Positions 34,767 through 45,949 of a stretch of 64,000 bases of DNA are shown here, in pieces. Positions within the stretch are counted from its first letter, which is position 1. Every line of letters begins with the position of its first letter. Position numbers and translations under genes: made by a program. A model generated the notes under the pieces. The model was not told the origin of the DNA, made no database searches, and saw nothing but the letters and a program-made list of their open reading frames with translations. The stretch is taken from positions 99,235 to 163,234 of the forward strand of contig NW_020313278.1 of NCBI RefSeq assembly GCF_003265705.1. Direction: 5' to 3'. Origin of the DNA: Callorhinus ursinus. Its lineage: Eukaryota; Chordata; Mammalia; Carnivora; Otariidae.

Positions 34767-35624
34767 GGGAACCCTCCTACACTGTTGGTGGGAATGCAAG
34801 CTGGTGCAACCCCTCTGGAAAACAGTATGGAGGTTCCTCAAACAGTTGAAATTAGAGCTACCGTTCGATCCAGCAATTGCACTACTGGGTATTTACCACA
34901 AAGATACAAATGTAGGGACCCGAAGGGGTACGTGTACCCCAATGTTTATAGCAGCAATGTCCACAATAGCCAAACTGTGGAAAGAGCCAAGATGCCCATC
35001 GACAGATGAATGGATAAAGAAGTTGTGGTATATATACACAATGGAGTATTATGCAGCCATCAAAAGGAATGAGATCTTGCCATTTGCAACGACGTGGATG
35101 GAACTGGAGGGTGTTATGCTGAGTGAAATAAGTCAATCAGAGAAAGACATGTATCACATGACCTCACTGATATGAGGAATTCTTAATCTCAGGAAACAAA
35201 CTGAGTGTTACTGGAGTGGTTGGGGGTGGGAGGGATGGGATGGCTGGGTGATAGACATTGGGGAGGGTATGTGCTACGGTGAGCGCTGTGAATTGTGTAA
35301 GACTGTTGAATCACAGATCTGTACTTCTGAAACAAATAACGCAACATATTTTAAGAAAAAAGGAAAAGAAGAAGATAACAGGAGAGGAAGAAAAGGGGAG
35401 TATGTCAGAGGGGGAGACGAACCATGAGAGATGATGGACTCTGAAAAACAAACTGAGGGTTTAGAGGGTAGGGGGGTGGGGGGATGGGTTAGCCTGGTGA
35501 TGGGTATTGAGGAGGGCACGTTCTGCATGGAGCACTGGGTGTTATGAACAAACAATGAATCATGGAACACTGCATCAAAAACTAATGATGTAATATATGG
35601 TGATTAACATAACAATAAAAAAAA
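34767..35624 (+). mobile_element. L1 copy A: 5'-truncated ORF2 end plus 3' UTR
   Basis: It begins within ORF2. A 136-codon open frame (34,765-35,175) is the C-terminus of the L1 ORF2 protein, with the conserved stretch 'TMEYYAAIKRNEI' and a natural end. It lacks the endonuclease and reverse-transcriptase domains, so it is dead. The 3' UTR ends 'ggtgattaacataacaataaa' with a short A-tail. It is flanked by 'ttaaaagagttcctctttt' on both sides (34,748-34,766 and 35,625-35,643). Confidence 0.93.
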
Positions 35625-35643
35625 TTAAAAGAGTTCCTCTTTT

Positions 35644-36206
35644 AATGAGATCTTGCCATTTGCAACGACGCGGATGGAACTGGAGGGTGTTATGCTGAGT
35701 GAAATAAGTCAATCAAAGAAAGACATGTATCATATGACCTCACGGATATGAGGAATTCTTAATCTCAGGAAACAAACTGAGTGTTACTGGAGTGGTGGGG
35801 GGTGGGAGGGATGGGGTGGCTGGGTGATAGACATTGGGGAGGGTATGTGCTACGGTGAGCGCTGTGAATTGTGCAAGACTGTTGAATCACAGATCTGTAC
35901 TTCTGAAACAAATAACACAACATATTTTAAGAAAAAAGAAAAAGAAGAAGATAGCAGGAGAGGAAGAATGAAGGGGAGTAAGTCAGAGGGGGAGACGAAC
36001 CATGAGAGACGATGGACTCTGAAAAACAAACTGAGGGTTCTAGAGGGGAGGAGGGTAGGGGGATGGGTTAGCCTGGTGATGGGTATTAAAGAGGGCACAT
36101 TCTGCATGGAGCACTGGGTGTTATGAACAAACAATGAATCATGGAACAGTACATCAACAAATGATGTAATATATGGTGATTAACATAACAATAAAAAATT
36201 AAAAAA
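35644..36206 (+). mobile_element. L1 copy B: more strongly 5'-truncated, same target site as copy A
   Basis: It starts at a point equivalent to 35,068 in copy A ('aatgagatcttgccatttgc') and runs to the same 3' end with an A-tail. It follows the target sequence directly (35,625-35,643) and is followed by a third target copy (36,207-36,222). It differs from copy A at several diagnostic places ('gaatgaaggggagtaa' versus 'gaaaaggggagtat'; 'tattaaagaggg' versus 'tattgaggaggg') and there agrees with the L1 at the window end. Confidence 0.93.
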
Positions 36207-36340
36207 AAAAGAGTTCCTCTTTCACAACCTCATCAAAACCTATTCACCCCTCCAAAGGCCCCATCTCCAAAAAACCATCACATCAAAGGTTAGTGTTTCA
36301 ATGTAAGATTTTTATGAGAACATAAAAATGCCATCTATCA

Positions 36341-38094
36341 CAGCATCTACCTTTTGCTTTACACTGTATTCAGAAATCTAAATACCTAGATATCTGTAAC
36401 TATACCTATGAATATATGGGTGTCTATTACTCTGTCTGGGGTTTACCTCTTTAGAACTATCTTATGAACTCTTCAACTTCTTTAGGAGTTGACACCCCAC
36501 TCTTGACTGATGTTCCTGCTTGCTCAACTCCAGCACAGAGCTGCTGTATTGATTTAAAAAAAAAAAACCCAAAAAACTAAATTTGAAATTTTAGTAGTTT
36601 CCATTTTGGAACTCTCTGAGAATTTCGTGACAATTCTGGAACAAGTAGAGTCTTAATGTTATTAAGTCAAACTCGGGATCACCAGTGAAGGAAAAGCTTC
36701 TGTTCAATGGATCATAAAATGTAAACACAGATGACTTGGTCCCCATTAGTTTTGTAGGGGAAGTGATTTTCATGGGATTATGGACACCTGCTCACCCAAA
36801 GTTTCCTTCCCACCTTTCTCCTCTCTGCACTTCTTTCTCTTTCTTCATTTTCTTCTCCCTTTTTTTCTGCTTTTTCTTCCCTTTCTTTTATGTCTCCGTC
36901 TCTCCATCCCCTTTCTCACTTACGAAACGGGCTTCTTGAAGCACTAAAATCTACATTCTAAAATGAATGCATGCTCACATTCCTCGACAGGTAAATGATT
37001 TTCAAAAAGCTCACTCTTCAAGGCAATTTCTAAAAGGAAATCCTCACTTTCTCAATACAAAAGTCACTCTCGCCAGGCGGGCTTCAGAGATAAAGTGATC
37101 ACTGTGCTCCCAATTATACAAGATGCTGTGTTTTTACAAAGGAGCTTACCTTGGAGAATAGAATTAATCTTTTTTTTTTTTTCCCCTGAGTTAAATGTTG
37201 TTCTTGCAAAATGGCTGTATTCTTTACTCAGGGCACATATAATTTCCCATGATAACCCCAATAAATAAATACAGCTCCATCAGGAAGGGAGGCAAAAGCC
37301 TGTGTAGTTTAATATTATCTGAGTGACAGAGCACCCCAGATTACAAAACACAAGGAAAATAAATGACAAAGAAATGAGGATGCAGACAGGATAGCATTTG
37401 GTTCCTGCTCTGTCTACGGAGGGACCCCTGCCCGCAAGGAGAAAACTCAGGTGTGCATTGCGATTGGACACCTGGTAGCAAATGTGGTTTTATGGATGTT
37501 CTTGGGAAGGCAGAGAAGAACTCATTCCAGCCCAGCCTCCATGTGGACATATTTTCCTTTTGCCTCCAAACCTGCAAATATCTCCCCTGTGCCATTTGGT
37601 AATGAATGCCCAGCTTCGTGACAGGAAGGCCAAAGAGCTTTGTTTTGTATCTGCAGAATTTGCAAAGAGATTAACGGGGTCTAAAGGAATAAAGGACATC
37701 TGGAAGCACGGGCTTTGTGTTTTCCTTGAGTGTGCTTGAAAGCTGAGCATTGGGGAGAGGACAACTGAATTTACTTGCACCTTGAAAAGCCTATTACCTC
37801 TGTGATTCAAGCAGGTAAATAGGCTAGGATTGGCCAAGTCCCTCCTGGCAGTACTGGGAGCCCCAGTGGTGACTGCTAGTTTCATGTGTTCCAGCCTTCT
37901 CCAATCTGAGTAGTATGTGGAGGGGGCAGCAGGAAGATGCAGTTGGTGGCTTCATTTCAGTCCAGCAAAAAGAGACTGGGAGTTTGATGCACGCTGATCA
38001 TGGTTCCAGGTGCTCTGGGGAACAAAATTAAATCAGTCTGTTCTTGCCCTGATGTATGTTAAGGATATAGAGGGAGAGAAGCAGATCTTTGCAC
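36341..38094. other. 1.75 kb of single-copy DNA
   Basis: A-run at 36,555-36,566 and T-run at 37,171-37,182. CT-rich patch at 36,808-36,915. Several frames of 60-131 codons on both strands show no domain. No repeat family was recognised. Confidence 0.4.
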
Positions 38095-38290
38095 AGTATT
38101 GGTCAATAAATGTCAACCGGTACATTTTACTTATTTGATTTATTTGACTATCGCTCCCACCAAAATGTTAACTCTCGAGGGCAGGGATTCTGGATTTGGG
38201 GTAGAAGGGTTAGTTTGTTCACCGTTGTGTCCCGTTCACTAGACCGTAGTAAGCCCTGAATAGATCATTGCTGTATCTGCAGTTAAGCAA
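38095..38290 (+). mobile_element. LINE-2 3' end
   Basis: 'accaaaatgttaactctcga' and 'gggcagggattctgga', then 'ttgttcaccgttgtgtcccg' and 'agtaagccctgaatagatca', match L2 near its 3' end. Confidence 0.75.
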
Positions 38291-38299
38291 CTGTTAAGA

Positions 38300-39360
38300 C
38301 TCAACAACAGGAATATAACCACCTAAAAAAATGGGCCAAAGCCCTTAACAGGTACCTCACTAGGGAAGATGTACAAATGGCAAGTAAGCATATGAAAAAA
38401 AAAAATGCTCAGTACCCTGTGTCATCAGAGAAATGCACATGCAAACAACAAGATGCCACCCCACATCTGTTAGAATGGCCTGAATCTGGAACATAGACAA
38501 CAGCAAATGCTGACAAGAATATGGAACGGCCAGAACCCTCATTTGCTGTTGGTAGGAACGCAAAACAGTGCGGTCTCTTTGGCAGACAATCTGGTGGTTT
38601 CATACACAACTAAACAGACTCTTACCGTACCATCCAGCAGTCTCACTCCTCGGTATTTACTGGAAGGAGCCAAAAGCTATGTCCATACAAAAACCTGCAC
38701 ATAGATGTTTATAGCAGCTCTGTGGATAATTGCCCAAACTTGATGTTCTTTGGTAGCCAAGTGGATAAATAAGCTGTGGTACATCCAGACAATGGAATAT
38801 TAGTAAGCACTAGAAAGAAATGAGCTACCAAGCCACGAAAAGACATAGAGGAAACTTAAATGCATATTACTAAGTGAAAGAAGCCAATCTGAAAAGGCTA
38901 CGGCATGGTCCCAACTATAGGACACTCTGGAAAATATAAAACTACGGAGACAGTAAAAAGTGCAGTGGTTGCCAGGAGCTTCAAGAGGAGGGATGACTAG
39001 GCAGAGCACAGAGGATTTTTAGGGCAGTGAAAATAATCTGTAGGATATGATAACGATGGACACATGTCATGATATGTTTGTCTAAATGCGTAGAGTGTAC
39101 ACCACCAAGAGTGAACCCTAATGTGAAGCATAGAATGTACACTACCAAGAGTGAACCCTAGTGTGAAGCGTAGGATGTACACCACCAAGAGTGAACCCTA
39201 ACGTGAACTCTGAACTTCGGGTGAGTATGACGTCTCTGTGTAAGTTCATCCGTTAAAACAAACGTGCCACTCTGGTGGCGATGTTGATAGTAGGGGAGGT
39301 GGTGCACGTATGGGAGCTGTGATTTTGTTGTGAACCTAAACCTTCTCTACAAAAATAGTC
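38300..39360 (+). mobile_element. old L1: ORF2 end and 3' UTR
   Basis: 'aaaaaaatgggccaaagccc', 'aacagcaaatgctgacaaga', 'acatagatgtttatagcagc' and 'tgccactctggtggcgatgt', then 'gtgaacctaaaccttctcta', follow L1 from late ORF2 to the 3' UTR. Frames are disrupted throughout. A 40-bp triplication lies inside it. Confidence 0.9.
39088..39207. repeat. 40-bp tandem triplication within L1 3' UTR
   Basis: Three units at 39,088-39,127, 39,128-39,167 and 39,168-39,207 share 'accaagagtgaaccctaa' (A/G variant) and end 'gtgaa'. The L1 consensus, as I remember it, has this text once. Confidence 0.95.
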
Positions 39361-39534
39361 TTGCTAAAAACAAGCAAACAAACAAACCATTATTGAATGA
39401 ATGAGCTGGTAAAGTAGATACAAAACCTAATGTGGAGATTCAAGGGCAGGATTGTTCCAATAGGTAGGCTCTAGGAGAAATGGTATTTGAGCATAGCCTT
39501 AACTGATGAAACAGTGTTTTTTTTTTATAAAATT

Positions 39535-39600
39535 GACATCATAATATGATGTCATATTATATATATAATGTCATTATATATATAATATATAATATATTAA
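39535..39600. repeat. AT-rich palindromic tract
   Basis: 'gacatcat' (39,535-39,542) and 'atgatgtc' (39,546-39,553) form a perfect 8-bp stem with a 3-base loop, followed by alternating AT to 39,600. Cruciform-prone. Confidence 0.9.
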
Positions 39601-39837
39601 CTTTTGGAAAAGGAAGAACAAGTGAACAGGCAGTGGTTTCATTTCCATAGAACCATGAGTGCGATTCATGTGAATTCTTTCTTTTTTTTCACACGTGGCT
39701 TCCCTGGGCTCACGTGGAACCTTGCTTCTCTCAGCGTGCATGTGTTCATGTTTCTGTGCATGCCTCCCTATGTATTGTTTTCGGCAAAAGTGTGAAATCC
39801 TCTATGAAGTCAGCCAAACCATGATTAACTCAAGTAT

Positions 39838-40049
39838 TCAATGACTTGGATTTTTTTTTAAGATTTTATTTATTTATTTGAGAGATAGAGAGCATGAGAG
39901 GGAAGAGGGTCAGAGGGAGAAGCAGACTCCCCGGCTGAGCAGGGAGCCTGATGTGGGACTCGATCCCGGGACTCCAGGATCATGACCTGAGCTGAAGGCA
40001 GTCGCTTAACCAACTGAGCCACCCAGGCGCCCTCAATGACTTGGATTTT
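39838..40049 (-). mobile_element. Can-SINE with identical 17-bp target duplication
   Basis: The body is 39,855-40,032. Flanks 'tcaatgacttggatttt' (39,838-39,854 and 40,033-40,049) are identical, so it is a comparatively recent insertion. Confidence 0.97.
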
Positions 40050-41150
40050 AAAAAGACAGATGAGTGAGCAAAGAGGGGACAGGTAAGCAAAGAACACAAG
40101 TGGAGCCATGGCGGTGCACCAGCATGGAGAACAAAAGTCTTGGATGCTTGCGTTTCAAGCTCTCCTGTGGCCCCAGAAATCCATTCACGTTTGCAGAAAG
40201 AAGATTGGAAGATTTTGGCAGTGGGATGCCTGTGACTGGTCCTTGAAGATGGAGATTTTGACCAAAAAGGGAATAAGAAAGAATGCAAGTAAAAACTTAG
40301 CAAATGGGATCAGTGCAGAAGTGATTGTCTTACAAGAAGCCATGATGCCATGAGGAAAAAAAAAAATTTGGTCTCTAATTTGGAGCCCCCAAGGCCATTT
40401 GACTCATGGCCATGTTATCCTCAGGCAGAACATCATGCATGCTTAATTAGCTTTTGCTTTTGCATACACATTTGAGACTGTTTGTTCCCTCAGCAGAGTG
40501 ACTTCAGGCCCTACCTCTCATTGCTGCTGAGCCTGGGGAATAACACGCCTTGCATCTCTCACCTCAGGCCTGATGGAGACTTTCTGTGAAAGCATGATCT
40601 GGAGTGTACAGATTCTTCCTTGCCTATCTTTCTAGAAGCCCTGGGGGAAGAATCCCAATGCTCTGGTAAAACTTTGGAACAGTGCAGGGAGTATTGGGAT
40701 GCACATGCACACCCTGACCACCCACCATTCACTCTTGTTTATTAATTCTGTCCATGCAGATACATTCCCCCACGTCCTCTGTAGCAACAACAAACAACAA
40801 CAATAAAGAATCCCATGATACCTGTTTCTTTTAAAGAACTATTTTAGAATCTCCAAATCAAAGCTCAAAAGGGAACCATAGCATGTTTTCGTATTCATTT
40901 CCTACTCACACTTGCACCTCAGCTTATATGCTACTTTTTCAGGAAAGTGTCCCCAGTGCTCCTTTTTAGTCTGATTTTAGATTCCTTTTTTTCACATCCC
41001 TGCACTTAACTTGTACCAGTTCTGAAGACACTGAGCTCTGTTGCACATTTGTGAATCTCCCCTTCCCACTGGAGAACAGGCTTCTCAGGGCAGGGCTTGT
41101 CTTGAGAGTCTCGGTAACCCCCTTCTGGTAAGTACTGTTTAGCACTTGAA
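40050..41150. other. 1.1 kb of single-copy DNA
   Basis: A-run near 40,355 and (AAC)n at 40,788-40,802. No exon or repeat family was assigned. Confidence 0.4.
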
Positions 41151-41154
41151 GGGG

Positions 41155-41590
41155 AGCAGAAAATGCCACCCCCAAATGTGCCACTTTCCTCTATGGGTTA
41201 TGAATCAAAACCCAGCAGTCTCAGGAAAAAAACTTTTATTCTTCCTTAACTACCTAAAAATATTTAGGTACAGGGGGAAAAAGAGCTAGTACTAGAGGTA
41301 ACTTCATTATCTGAAAGACCTGTCTGCACGACAGGGCAAACTTCTGATTATCAAACATCTGTTCTTCTTATCATTCTGTGGATCACCTTCTTCCCCTTTG
41401 AAGCCCCAGGCTTCTATCCCATTCCTTAGCTCAGGATGGTGTATAAGCCTCAACTGCCCAGCTTGCTTTTCAGTCTCAGGTCTTTGGGGTTCCTGTATGT
41501 ACAAAATTAAATTTATTTTTCTCCTGTTAAACTGTCTTCTGTCGACTTAATTATTAGACCAGCCAAAGAACCTAAAAGGGAAGAAAGAAA
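41155..41590 (+). mobile_element. endogenous retrovirus solo LTR (first of a pair)
   Basis: It begins near 'agaaaatgccacccccaaat' and ends with U3-R-U5-like text: 'ggatggtgtataagcctcaa' (TATA-like), then an 'aattaaa' polyadenylation-like signal and 'tttctcctgttaaactgtct'. An old LTR; no internal coding region lies beside it. Family not named. Confidence 0.6.
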
Positions 41591-41737
41591 AACTTTGCAC
41601 CCATACACACTGATCAGTAAATGTTTATGTCATTGAACTGTTAAATTGATAATGTGAATACATATCTCTCACTCTTGGCAAAGGGTTATGTTGCTGGAAC
41701 ATTCTCATGGGTATTCTCTAATAGGATTTTAGATGGT

Positions 41738-42605
41738 TCTGAAGAGTACCAGAATATGCCACCCCAAAATATGCCTTTGTCAGATTTTGAGCAAAAGTCT
41801 ACTGAGAACAAGAAGACACAGGAAAAATACTTTATCTCCCCCTCACTGCCTAAAAATAGAATATAGATTTCCCCTTATGTAAAGTAGATTTACATTTATG
41901 AAGGAAATTTCCATTTGAAAGATATCTCTGTACCAGGAAGAGAGTTAGTAAGAGACAACCCATCACCTGAAAGATTCCTTTAACAAGACAACCCTTATTT
42001 ACCACACATTTCCTCCCCTCCCCTTCTCATGGCTTGCCTTCCCATACAGAAATCCAAAACCCCTTTCCTTTATTCAGCCTAAGATGACAGTCTATTCTTG
42101 AACAACTTGAGTTTGAACTGGTGGGTCCACTTATACGCAGGACTTTTTTGATAAAGTACAGTATTGTAAATGTATTTTCTTTTCCTTATGATTTTAATAA
42201 CATTTTCTTTTTCTGTCTCTTAATTTATTGTAAGAATACAATATCTAATACATACAACATAAAAAACAAGGGTTAATCAACTGTTTGTTTCATCGGTAAG
42301 GCTCCCAGTCAACAGGCGATTATTAGTAGTTAAGTTTTGGGGAGTCGAAAGTTATATACAGATTTACAACTGTGTGGATGTTGGCACCCCTAACCCCCAC
42401 ATTGTTCAAAGGTCGACTGTATGTTTATACAGTCAACAATCTGGCTACCTCCTTGAGTCATGTTTTTTCCTTTACCAACTCCCATGCATAAGTATTTAAT
42501 TAAAACTCTATCTTTCTGGTCAATCTGTCTTTTATCAGTTTGATTTCTGGGCCCTAGACATTGAACCTAGGAGGTCACAAGGAAAAATATTTTTCTCTCC
42601 TACAG
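41738..42605 (+). mobile_element. second, related LTR, split by a Tigger-like element
   Basis: It opens 'agaatatgccaccccaaaat', matching the start of the first LTR, and shares the internal order 'gag(c/t)tagta … cctgaaagat'. It ends 'ggtcaatctgtcttttatca' and 'gacattgaacctaggaggtc'. A Tigger-like element (42,088-42,419) interrupts it. Same orientation as the first LTR, about 150 bp apart, with no viral genes between. Confidence 0.6.
42088..42419 (+). mobile_element. Tigger/pogo-type (TcMar) MITE
   Basis: Terminal inverted repeats are 'cagtctattcttgaacaact' at the left and, reading the right end backwards, 'cagtcgacctttgaacaatg'. The interior ('gttaatcaactgtttgtttc', 'tagtagttaagttttgggga') is a well-known Tigger-derived MITE. 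TA follows the right end (42,420-42,421); the left TA is mutated. Confidence 0.85.
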
Positions 42606-42959
42606 TTCCAATTTATGTTTTACAGTGCAGTTCTTAGCGCATTGTTTGGTCTTCCAAGGGACCAGTGATGTGTTCTCTGTGATCTATAACAGGTATCTTC
42701 CCTATCTTAGGTCCCAGATTCCTCATCTATTTTTGGATGGCATGGAGGAAATAACTAAGCCTGTTGTGGCCTTTCAAGAGTAAAGAGACCTATTGGGATC
42801 ATTTATAAGTGGACACTGTTTTATAAGCTAGTGTAAACATGGAACATTCTTAGACTCCTAATGGTAGCTCATCAGGAACTCTGAAGTGAATCCATTCAAA
42901 GTGCCTACCTGGGAAAAATTCTTGGGTGACATTTTCATATGTCTCATGGTCTTCTATAC
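42606..42959. other. single-copy DNA
   Basis: Nothing was assigned. Confidence 0.4.
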
Positions 42960-43174
42960 CAGGGGTGGAATAGAACAGCCTGCAAGCTGGCCACTTGTTT
43001 TGGGAAATAAAGGTTTATTGCGACACAGCCATAGCTGTTGATTTATATATTAGCCTATGGCTGCTTTCATGCAATAGAGGTAGAGTTGAGTAGTTGTGTT
43101 ACAGACTAGATGTCTTGATACGCCTAAAAGATTTAATATCTGACCCTTTTGGAAAAAAGTTTTGCTGACCCCTG
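42960..43174 (-). mobile_element. hAT-type MITE with CAGGGGT ends
   Basis: It starts 'caggggtggaatagaacagc' and ends 'gttttgctgacccctg', giving CAGGGGT terminal inverted repeats. The interior 'aataaaggtttattgcgaca' and 'cagccatagctgttg' match the common mammalian element whose other strand reads 'tgtaaagggccagatagtaa'. Family name not certain. Confidence 0.75.
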
Positions 43175-43689
43175 TCTATTCTATTATCATTGTCATTATA
43201 AAAAGACCTGGACTCATTCAACTCATATATTTTGTCAAAATTTGGACAAAGAACATTACTGGGCATCCTAGGTAGGGTACTCCTCTGGGTTATATCTGGT
43301 TTCATTGTCTTTGACCTCTCTTTCAATTCTGTAAGTTACAGAAAACTGATGCTAATGCAAATGATTCTTATCCATAGAAAAGCAAATGAACTGTGCTCCG
43401 TGGAATGCAATTGATTTTAGCACTATGGATATTGACCAGTTTGGCTTCCAGGTTTGAGTCTATTTGTAAATTCACTTTGAGGTTCTTGGCTGCCTATAAA
43501 ACTGCATTATGTTGACTTTTCCTTTCTAAAATCTTACTGGCTCCTTCAATTAATTAACAAGATAAATATAAAATCTTTGACACATACTCATTTTACATCT
43601 GTATATGCGTCACAATTTGACTTTATAAAAAGTGTGTCTGTAAGAACATGTGTATTATACATACACACAACTAAAACTCTATACTGAGT
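43175..43689. other. single-copy AT-rich DNA
   Basis: Nothing was assigned. Confidence 0.4.
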
Positions 43690-43930
43690 CAGAAAGTAGA
43701 AAACCAGGTTGAGAGGTAAGCCTTGAATTAGACAACTTTAGTTTGTCTCCTAACCACACTATTAATTCATTAGGTGTTTGGAGCTAGGCATCTCAATTAA
43801 CACCTCTAAACCTCCATTTTCTCCTACGTTCTGTGGTTATTAGAATAATTCCTGCCTCATACGGGTGTACAAGGATTAGATGCCATGATCCATGTACAAT
43901 ATCTAGCATTCCAGAAATGACCTGGCATTG
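43690..43930 (+). mobile_element. MIR SINE
   Basis: 'gagctaggcatctcaattaa', 'cacctctaaacctccatttt' and 'attcctgcctcatacgggtg', then 'acaatatctagcattcc', are forward MIR. Confidence 0.75.
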
Positions 43931-45014
43931 TGAACTGTTGTGTAATTGTAGTCATAAGTTGCATTTTCATTCATTAGCTGAAGGAAATTTTCAGCTTCCA
44001 CGTGATTTTACCTTCTGCCAGCCACTTGCATGCAGCCCTCTGGCCCGGCTTGGGTTCTTCTAAAGACAGAATTTGAGATAAAACTTGGAGCAGGTAGTTT
44101 TTGTAGAGCAGATGGGGAAAGCTGGAATGAAGAAGCAGAGAGAGACGTGGGAGAAGAAAAAGGAAAAAGATGCCTTTTTCGTCCCCATAGGTATTGCTGT
44201 GGGAGGCTGGAGCTCGGTCCCATGGGGACCCTCTACACAACATGCCTCAGAATTGTCTTTCTAAAGACAAGAGCCTGAGACATTAGCTATCCACACCCAT
44301 GGCTCCTTGGTTAAACGTGTTATCCAGGGGCATCAGCTCTTCCCTAAGTCCAGGCTACCCCAGGCTGAGGGCTCCTGTGGTATTGCAGTAATCCTTGAGG
44401 CAAAGCCAAGAGTTTGAGGAGGACGCTGCTGGTGTGCATGGTAACCATCCCTCACTGTGCATGCACTGGACACTCAGAGACCAGCCAAGGGGCATGACAG
44501 GTGCTCGCAAGCATCTCTTATACCCGCCATTGAAAGTAGATAACCAATCCCTGACCAGCCCCGGCTCTCAGACCCCAGCTAGATGCTCTGGGTCTCCACA
44601 CCTTTCAGCAGGACAAGAAGGACAAACACTGTGCAAGCAGTCATGCCAGGAGTCACGCAGTGGAATAAGGTAAGGAAGCCAGTTCTTGCTTTGGTGATGA
44701 GGCAAGAAAATCTCTCCATCCCTGCTCCAGAGACCTAACCAGCCCCAGGATAGACATTTGAGAGAAGGCACTGGGACCTTCTGATTTCTCCCCTATGGAA
44801 GACTTCAAGGAAAGCCTTAGGGAATGACAGGACCCCAGCTCAACCTCCCCAGTAGCCAAAACTCTAGGAGGAGAGCTAGGCTCTCTATTCCTTTAGGTTG
44901 CTTGCATCTAGGGAAAACACACAATTATCATACAGCTACTTCTTCTCTTATAACTTCTCAGGTTCTTCGTCTGAAATCTGCATTTTAAAGGGTGACATTT
45001 GACATTCATATAGA
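43931..45014. other. 1.1 kb, mostly single-copy
   Basis: 44,045-44,260 ('aaacttggagcaggtagttt' …) may be a decayed LTR-type repeat, similar in theme to 57,070-57,130. Overlapping frames of 67-92 codons have no domain. Confidence 0.3.
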
Positions 45015-45110
45015 AATATAGTGCACGGTTGCTAGTGTAGAGCTGCTATAGTTCAGCCATTTACCGAACGCTCTGCTAGACTCCTTACATGTATCATCTC
45101 GAAACTTGAC
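45015..45110 (-). mobile_element. possible MIR scrap
   Basis: 'cagccatttaccgaacgctc' and 'tgctagactccttacatgta', then 'tcatctcgaaac', resemble the right end of reverse MIR. Confidence 0.45.
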
Positions 45111-45480
45111 GACAAAGGCAAAACTGGAGAGCTGGTAGAAAGATCTGTGGTTGCCATGGATCTGGTGGGAGGGAGGCCAGGATGAACAGGTGCAGCACAG
45201 GGGATTTTTAGGGAAGCAAAACTGTTTGGTACTGGAATGGTGAATGTTGCAGATTTGTCAAATTCGTGGCACTTTCTAACATAAAGGGGAAACCCTACTA
45301 GAAACTCTAGACTTTCACTAATATGTTGACATTGCTTCCTGAATCACAACAAATAGAACACACTCATGCCAAATGTTAATAATAGGGACAACTGTCAGAG
45401 GAGGGAGGGGGCATATGGGGCTACTGTACTTTCTGCACAATTTTTTCTGTAAACTAAAACTGCCCTAAAAAATAAAGTCC
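45111..45480 (+). mobile_element. old L1 3' UTR
   Basis: 'tctgtggttgccatggatct', 'gacaactgtcagaggaggga' and 'ctttctgcacaattttttct', then 'taaactaaaactgccctaaa', are L1 3' UTR text ending in a short 'aaaaaataaa' tail. No coding left. Confidence 0.85.
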
Positions 45481-45949
45481 ATTAGTTAGAAGAAAACCTT
45501 TAGAACAGAGCCTTGCAGGTGGTCATTAGAACCTCCTGGTTACAGAGGAGGAGGCTCTTGGGGCCACACGCTTTTAACAGCATCCCAGGGATGGGGATCG
45601 TAGTTGATATGGCTCAAAACCCATGTTCCTGTCATCTTGCCTTCTCACTTCCTTCGTTACTGGCCTCCTGCCTCCCTGTTCGATGCTCTCTCTCCTCCGT
45701 GGCAAGTTGCCTTTGCTCTTCACCCTCTCTACCATTTTGACACGGCCCGGCCCCATGGGTCACCCTGCTGGCTTTTCTGCAGGCAAGCTCTCCAGGAGAA
45801 CCAGCTTATCAACCAGAAGCTTTCTAATGAGCCTGTGAAGTGTCATCAATCCTCGGTCCCCATTTTGCTGAAGCATCTCAGTGCTGTGATGTATGGATCA
45901 ATCTAAGTGCTTCTGGTCTTTGAAGGGCCTGGTCCGGTGGCAGCCCTGG
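45481..45949. other. single-copy DNA
   Basis: Overlapping forward frames of 71-100 codons (45,513-45,906) share no domain and look like chance. Confidence 0.4.

Larger units (their letters stand above)
34508..36340 (-). mobile_element. MLT1-like MaLR LTR, interrupted by two L1 insertions
   Basis: 34,508-34,747 reads 'gggctgctgtaaaaagatgt', 'ttaaacagcagaaatatgtt' and 'ccatgctggaggctgagaaa', ending 'cttcttataaagccac'. It resumes at 36,223 with 'aaggccccatctcc'. Both are reverse-complement MLT1-type LTR. The 1.46 kb between them are later L1 insertions. No internal retroviral coding remains. Confidence 0.75.

Noticed and set aside
34765..35175. 136-codon frame as a host gene
   Set aside because: It is the C-terminal end of L1 ORF2 protein in a 5'-truncated element.
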